The notes under the pieces: generated by a model
Databases searched by the model: none
The model's input: only the letters and a program-made list of their open reading frames with translations
Told to the model about the DNA's origin: nothing
Shown here: positions 60,703-64,000 of the stretch, piece by piece
How the letters are laid out: each line of letters starts with the position of its first letter
How positions within the stretch are numbered: the first letter of the stretch is position 1
Source: Anaerolineales bacterium
GTDB lineage: Bacteria > Chloroflexota > Anaerolineae > Anaerolineales > UBA4823
Assembly (NCBI GenBank): GCA_016929095.1
Contig: JAFGJM010000010.1
Location: 158,843 to 222,842 of the forward strand
Reading direction: 5' to 3'
Length of the DNA: 64,000 nt
Translations under genes and position numbers: made by a program

Positions 60703-61320
60703 TTACATTTGGTCTGATGGGATATTTTTTCGTCGATGCTTTTCGAGGTTATCACTGGCGCGGCGGGCGTATTCGGTCGCCGGCCAGGAATCAACAACAA
60801 TGTTAAACTCGACTGTGGCCTGAGCGTCTTTATTTTGACGCAAATAGGCTACACCCAGATTGTAATGTGCAGCCGCCTCTAGTTTTGCGCTTACCCGGCA
60901 ATGATCTATCGATTGCAAGATTTCTTGATATACATGGATTGCTTTATCGAAGTCGCCTTGTTGAAAATAAGCCACCCCCTGATTGATTCGCACTATCCAC
61001 GTGTTGGATCGATCCGGCCACAATTGCAAGGCGAAACTGAAAAATTTTTCCGCCAATGGAAATTGCTTCCGTTTGGCAAATATAGTGCCAATATCCACCA
61101 GCAACGGCACCCGCATGGTGATGAAATAAACAATCAATAGGAATAGAACCGGATGGATAGCAAGTCTTGTGTAAGCCGTCAACCCGCAGAAGATAAATGT
61201 AATCACAATTGCCTCTATCGCAAATTGCGTCGACAGTTCCTCGCGTTTGAGTAGAGACAGAATGCCTATCAATACAATATATGCAGAACCGATGAACAAG
61301 ATCAGTACAGGCAAGCTCAT
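60703..61320 (-). CDS. Membrane-anchored TPR protein
   Basis: 205 aa. Three hydrophobic segments in residues 1-75, then tetratricopeptide repeats (residues 85-185): FAKRKQFPLAEKFFSFALQLWP, WIVRINQGVAYFQQGDFDKAIHVYQEIL, AAAHYNLGVAYLRQNKDAQATVEFNIVV. Probably a scaffold at the membrane; partners unknown. Start 61320 has AAGTAGGAGGGCTCC. Its stop lies 6 bp beyond the RNA terminator. Confidence 0.8.
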   Translation of the reverse strand: MSLPVLILFIGSAYIVLIGILSLLKREELSTQFAIEAIVITFIFCGLTAYTRLAIHPVLFLLIVYFITMRVPLLVDIGTIFAKRKQFPLAEKFFSFALQLWPDRSNTWIVRINQGVAYFQQGDFDKAIHVYQEILQSIDHCRVSAKLEAAAHYNLGVAYLRQNKDAQATVEFNIVVDSWPATEYARRASDNLEKHRRKNIPSDQM

Positions 61321-61513
61321 GGAGCCCTCCTACTTTATTAATTATCTAATTTTAACACACGGTTCACAATGAGTTTGTCGAAAATTCTACTAGACCCTAA
61401 AAAAGGAGGTGAATATAAGAAATTCAATGCGAGGTGTGATGTTCTTATTGGTGTTAATGCATAACTCGGACTAATTATCAAAAAAGAATACATTGATTAA
61501 TAGGAGGATTGTC

Positions 61514-63334
61514 ATGAATGCTGTAATAGCGTTGATTATTGGCTTCCTTGGGATTATTTTGGGATATGGAGTTTACGCGCGATACATTAATAAAAATATC
61601 ATCAAACCGGATCCAAAGAAGGCGACGCCTGCCAAAATGTATATGGATGGCGTGGACTTCACACCAGCGAACAGTAACGTCTTATTTGGATACCAATTCA
61701 AATCTATCGCTGCCTTAGGCCCGATTACCGGGCCGATCATTGCGGTGCAATGGGGTTGGCTGCCCGCATTATTATGGGTGATCTTTGGCACCTTCTTCAT
61801 CGGTTGGGTGCAGGATTACTCGAGCATCATTTTGGGCGTGCGGGAAGAAGGACAATCTTTTGGGGCGCTTTCTTACCGCTTCATTTCACCCCGGGCGCGC
61901 ACGATACTATTAACCTTCATCTATTTTTATTTGCTGCTCATCATGGGGGCTTTCGGCAAGATTGTAGGCTATGACCTGATGACCAACCCGGCTGTTCCGT
62001 TGGGGGTGTTGCTGGTCATTGGCATCGGCTTGCTGGCAGGGCAGATGACCTATAAATGGAAAATGGACATCATCGTAACCAGCATCCTGACTGTTGTTCT
62101 GGCATTTGTAGGCATCTGGTTGGGGACTTTAGCCCCCGTAAAGAGTTTTATCGACGGCGTGATCAATGGGGGCGTGATGACCACAGCCGCCGATGGGACG
62201 ACTTCAACGGCTTATGCCACGGTTTTCGGAGCCGTAACCCGCCCGCAATTCATTTGGAGTCTGGTAGTGCTGGTCATTTGCTACTTTGGCGCCATTCTAC
62301 CCATCTGGCGCTGGGCGCAGCCCATTAACTACGTTGCATTCTGGATTGTCTTCCTGGGGATCCTGGGCGGTACGATCGGTTTGCTGATCTGGCACCCGGC
62401 TTTCCCGGCTGACTTCCCGGCATTCACCAATTGGAACGGCAACTTGTGCGCTGCGGCAGATTGTTCTGCTATAGAGACAACGCCCCTGGCGCTTGGTCCA
62501 TTGTGGCCAATTTTGTTCGTGACCATCGCCTGCGGGGCTGTATCCGGTTGGCACAGCCTGGTCTCTTCCTCCGGCACCGCCCGTCAATTGGAGAAGGAAA
62601 CCGATGCTCTGTATGTGGGCGGTGGCGCCATGTTCCTGGAAATGTTCCTGGCAACCCTGTCGCTGCTTACCGCTGTTGTGGGCGTCGGTGTGACGAAAGG
62701 CTTTGCGGGGTACGTGACCATGGTAGCCGCTGGTAAGAACGCCGGTATCTTTGCTGTCGGGTTGAGTGAAATGATGGCGAAGATTGGCGTTCCCACGGCG
62801 TTTGGTTTGCCTTATGGCTCGGTCTTCCTAAGCTTGATGGGCTTGACCATTATGTATCTGGTGGTGCGTTTCATGCGTGTCGCCTCTGCCGAATTCTTGG
62901 GTGATAAAATTCCACTTTTTAAGAATGCACCCTTTGGTACGATCGTAGCCTTGCTGCTTTCGGCTCTACTGGTCTATACTGGCTTCTGGGCGCGCATTTG
63001 GGTGCTGTTTGGCGGCGCCAATCAATTGATGGCTGCCCTGGCGCTTCTGCTGGTTACGCTATGGTTGATGTCTAAAGGTAAGAATTACCTGTGGACCCTC
63101 ATTCCATTCTTATTCATGTTCGTGACCACGGTCTGCGCCTTGTTGATCACGGCTTACAACGTATTCAATCAGGTGCTGACTACCCCCAACCTGCCCATCG
63201 ATAAGGTGATCGGGAACTGGTTGGCAGGCTTGATCGCCGTCTATCTGGTGATCACTTCCGTCGTTCTGGCAATTGATGCCTATAAAGCCATGGGGCGCCA
63301 CCTGGCCAAGAAAGCTGAGGGCGCCAAAGCCTGA
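61514..63334 (+). CDS. cstA: Carbon starvation protein A (CstA) transporter
   Basis: 606 aa from ATG 61514, which follows TAGGAGGATTGTC. About 15 membrane helices; CstA signatures PKKATPAKMYMDGVDFTPANSNVLFGYQFKSIAALGPITGPIIAVQWGWLPALLWV and HSLVSSSGTARQLEKETDALYVGGGAMFLEMFLATLSL. CstA proteins take up peptides and pyruvate. No CstA regulator or YbdD-like small gene lies next to it in this window. A small MITE-like element follows directly. Confidence 0.93.
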   Translation: MNAVIALIIGFLGIILGYGVYARYINKNIIKPDPKKATPAKMYMDGVDFTPANSNVLFGYQFKSIAALGPITGPIIAVQWGWLPALLWVIFGTFFIGWVQDYSSIILGVREEGQSFGALSYRFISPRARTILLTFIYFYLLLIMGAFGKIVGYDLMTNPAVPLGVLLVIGIGLLAGQMTYKWKMDIIVTSILTVVLAFVGIWLGTLAPVKSFIDGVINGGVMTTAADGTTSTAYATVFGAVTRPQFIWSLVVLVICYFGAILPIWRWAQPINYVAFWIVFLGILGGTIGLLIWHPAFPADFPAFTNWNGNLCAAADCSAIETTPLALGPLWPILFVTIACGAVSGWHSLVSSSGTARQLEKETDALYVGGGAMFLEMFLATLSLLTAVVGVGVTKGFAGYVTMVAAGKNAGIFAVGLSEMMAKIGVPTAFGLPYGSVFLSLMGLTIMYLVVRFMRVASAEFLGDKIPLFKNAPFGTIVALLLSALLVYTGFWARIWVLFGGANQLMAALALLLVTLWLMSKGKNYLWTLIPFLFMFVTTVCALLITAYNVFNQVLTTPNLPIDKVIGNWLAGLIAVYLVITSVVLAIDAYKAMGRHLAKKAEGAKA

Positions 63335-63357
63335 TTGATATCTCCCTTATTCCTTAT

Positions 63358-63488
63358 GGGGTTGTCCAAAAAGTCAATTTTGTCATGTTGCACGAAGTGT
63401 GTTTCACGAAGCGAAGCGAAACATCTCACATTATAAAAATATAGACCCTTCGCTTCGCTCAGGGTGACAGGCTCTTTTGGGACAACCC
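63358..63488 (+). repeat. Small inverted-repeat element (MITE-like), copy B
   Basis: 131 bp bounded by perfect 10-bp inverted repeats GGGGTTGTCC (63358-63367) and GGACAACCCC (63479-63488). Near-identical core to copy A at 48278-48411. No transposase inside. It lies directly after cstA. Confidence 0.78.
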
Positions 63489-63506
63489 CTGGTAATTTGG
63501 ATAGAT

Positions 63507-63539
63507 TTTCCCCTTCTCCCATTTTGGGAGAAGGGGAAA
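63507..63539. other. Perfect 15-bp hairpin with 3-nt loop
   Basis: Arms 63507-63521 and 63525-63539 (TTTCCCCTTCTCCCA and complement). No T-run beyond; between cstA and the small gene at 63593. Likely a repetitive palindrome rather than a terminator. Confidence 0.6.
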
Positions 63540-63592
63540 GAGGATGAGGACGTAAACATATCGAAAGCGACCTCATAGTCAATTTACTGCAC

Positions 63593-63874
63593 ATGGATAT
63601 CAACCTAAAAATTCGTCGATTTATTAAAGCGCTTGGTCAGATTATCTATGGCGCCAGTGTGTACGAGATGGTGCGTGATTTACACAAAGAACGTTCCCAT
63701 CTCGAACATTTATTTGTTCTCATTGTTTTTGGTGATTTTCTCGGCATTCCCGTTTTACCGCCCTACTATACATTGCGATTATTGCCCTATGTGGCGCCAA
63801 AAATTACCGGCTGGAAGCGCAGTATGCTGCGCGAGCGCGATTTTACGGATCTATGCGACCAGGAAATTACCTGA
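63593..63874 (+). CDS. Small protein of unknown function with membrane helix
   Basis: 93 aa. HLFVLIVFGDFLGIPVLPPYYTLRLLPYV (about residues 38-66) is hydrophobic and Pro-rich; the ends are polar and basic (MVRDLHKERSHLEH; KITGWKRSMLRERDFTDLCDQEI). The sequence looks conserved and coding in composition, but I do not recognise a named family. The ribosome-binding site is weak. A second short reading starts GAATGAGTATTGG right after the stop and may begin another gene or simply be intergenic. Confidence 0.55.
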   Translation: MDINLKIRRFIKALGQIIYGASVYEMVRDLHKERSHLEHLFVLIVFGDFLGIPVLPPYYTLRLLPYVAPKITGWKRSMLRERDFTDLCDQEIT

Positions 63875-63935
63875 ATGAGTATTGGAAATTATTTAAAAAA
63901 TTTTAGAGATTATACTAGTTACCCGACAGTTTACC

Positions 63936-64000
63936 GCTTGTCATGGCGAGTTGCCTTCCAGGGCGACAATCCCGTAGCATCTCTTTAGGGAAGCAATCTT
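63936..64000 (+). repeat. Partial TGTCATTGCG-type element, cut by window edge
   Basis: CTTGTCATGGCGAG near 63938 and GGAAGCAATCTT at the window end resemble the outer element at 48771-48996 and its GAAGCAATC interior. The right end lies outside the window. Confidence 0.5.

Noticed and set aside
60600..60900. Riboswitch controlling cstA
   Set aside because: The terminator ends the transcript about 820 bp before cstA, with an opposite-strand gene in between.

Overview
The window looks like a chromosome segment from an anaerobic, heterotrophic bacterium of the Chloroflexota, most likely class Anaerolineae. The basis is inference from gene content and protein style: secreted proteins with dockerin, cohesin and YCF48 repeats, one with a C-terminal YLPIVIR-type tail, an N-terminal-TPR/C-terminal-BTAD regulator, DUF6391 and DUF3592 proteins, and dispersed TGTCATTGCGAG-type repeats. 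No rRNA, phage, plasmid or CRISPR locus was seen. The only tRNA seen is an initiator tRNA with an 18-nt insertion in its T-loop.

Layout. 1-1.6 kb: 3' part of clpC. 1.7-8.1 kb (minus): an apparent sulfur-redox operon with an ArsR regulator, an octaheme cytochrome of the tetrathionate-reductase (OTR) family, a heptaheme cytochrome fused to a membrane cytochrome b, and two halves of a YeeE/YedE-type transporter. The second half carries a cysteine-free rhodanese-like domain and a C-terminal GGGCG tail resembling the SoxY swinging arm. 8.3-12.2 kb (minus): a secreted dockerin protein followed by a cohesin protein. 12.6-20.8 kb (plus): a glycoside uptake and degradation locus (GH4, ROK repressor, sugar-binding lipoprotein, two permeases, ROK kinase, SIS isomerase) with no ATPase gene of its own. 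20.8-30 kb: mixed genes including trmO, a MerR regulator with a textbook 19-bp-spacer promoter, a serine hydrolase, a flavodoxin, two ICMT-like methyltransferases, holA and an MFS exporter. 30-34 kb (minus): a 13-repeat YCF48 protein and a broken M20 amidohydrolase gene.

34.4-41.2 kb resembles a stress or dormancy module: P-type cation ATPase, CBS protein, flavocytochrome reductase with a 30-residue membrane peptide encoded directly behind it, and a tandem universal stress protein. A 27-bp imperfect direct repeat lies at both edges. 41.4-49 kb: the initiator tRNA, a truncated methyltransferase remnant, TfoX-like protein, a TrmH-MarR fusion, a secreted glycosidase-like lipoprotein, a thioredoxin-DUF2892 fusion and several small inverted-repeat elements, one nested in another. 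49-53.7 kb (minus): an operon joining a thiolase, its DUF35 partner, an acyl carrier protein, pta, ackA and acpS, with a divergent AraC regulator. 54.8-57.3 kb: crtB-crtI carotenoid genes. 57.4-64 kb: BTAD regulator, a 4Fe-4S protein, an unassigned structured RNA with its own promoter and terminator, a TPR membrane protein, cstA and a small conserved-looking protein.

The most notable items are the sulfur operon with its SoxY-like tail, the T-loop insertion in the initiator tRNA, the roughly 200-nt structured RNA at 60.5 kb, the 30-residue membrane peptide, the acetate/ACP/thiolase operon and the TrmH-MarR fusion. All functions are inferred by reading; no database search was possible.
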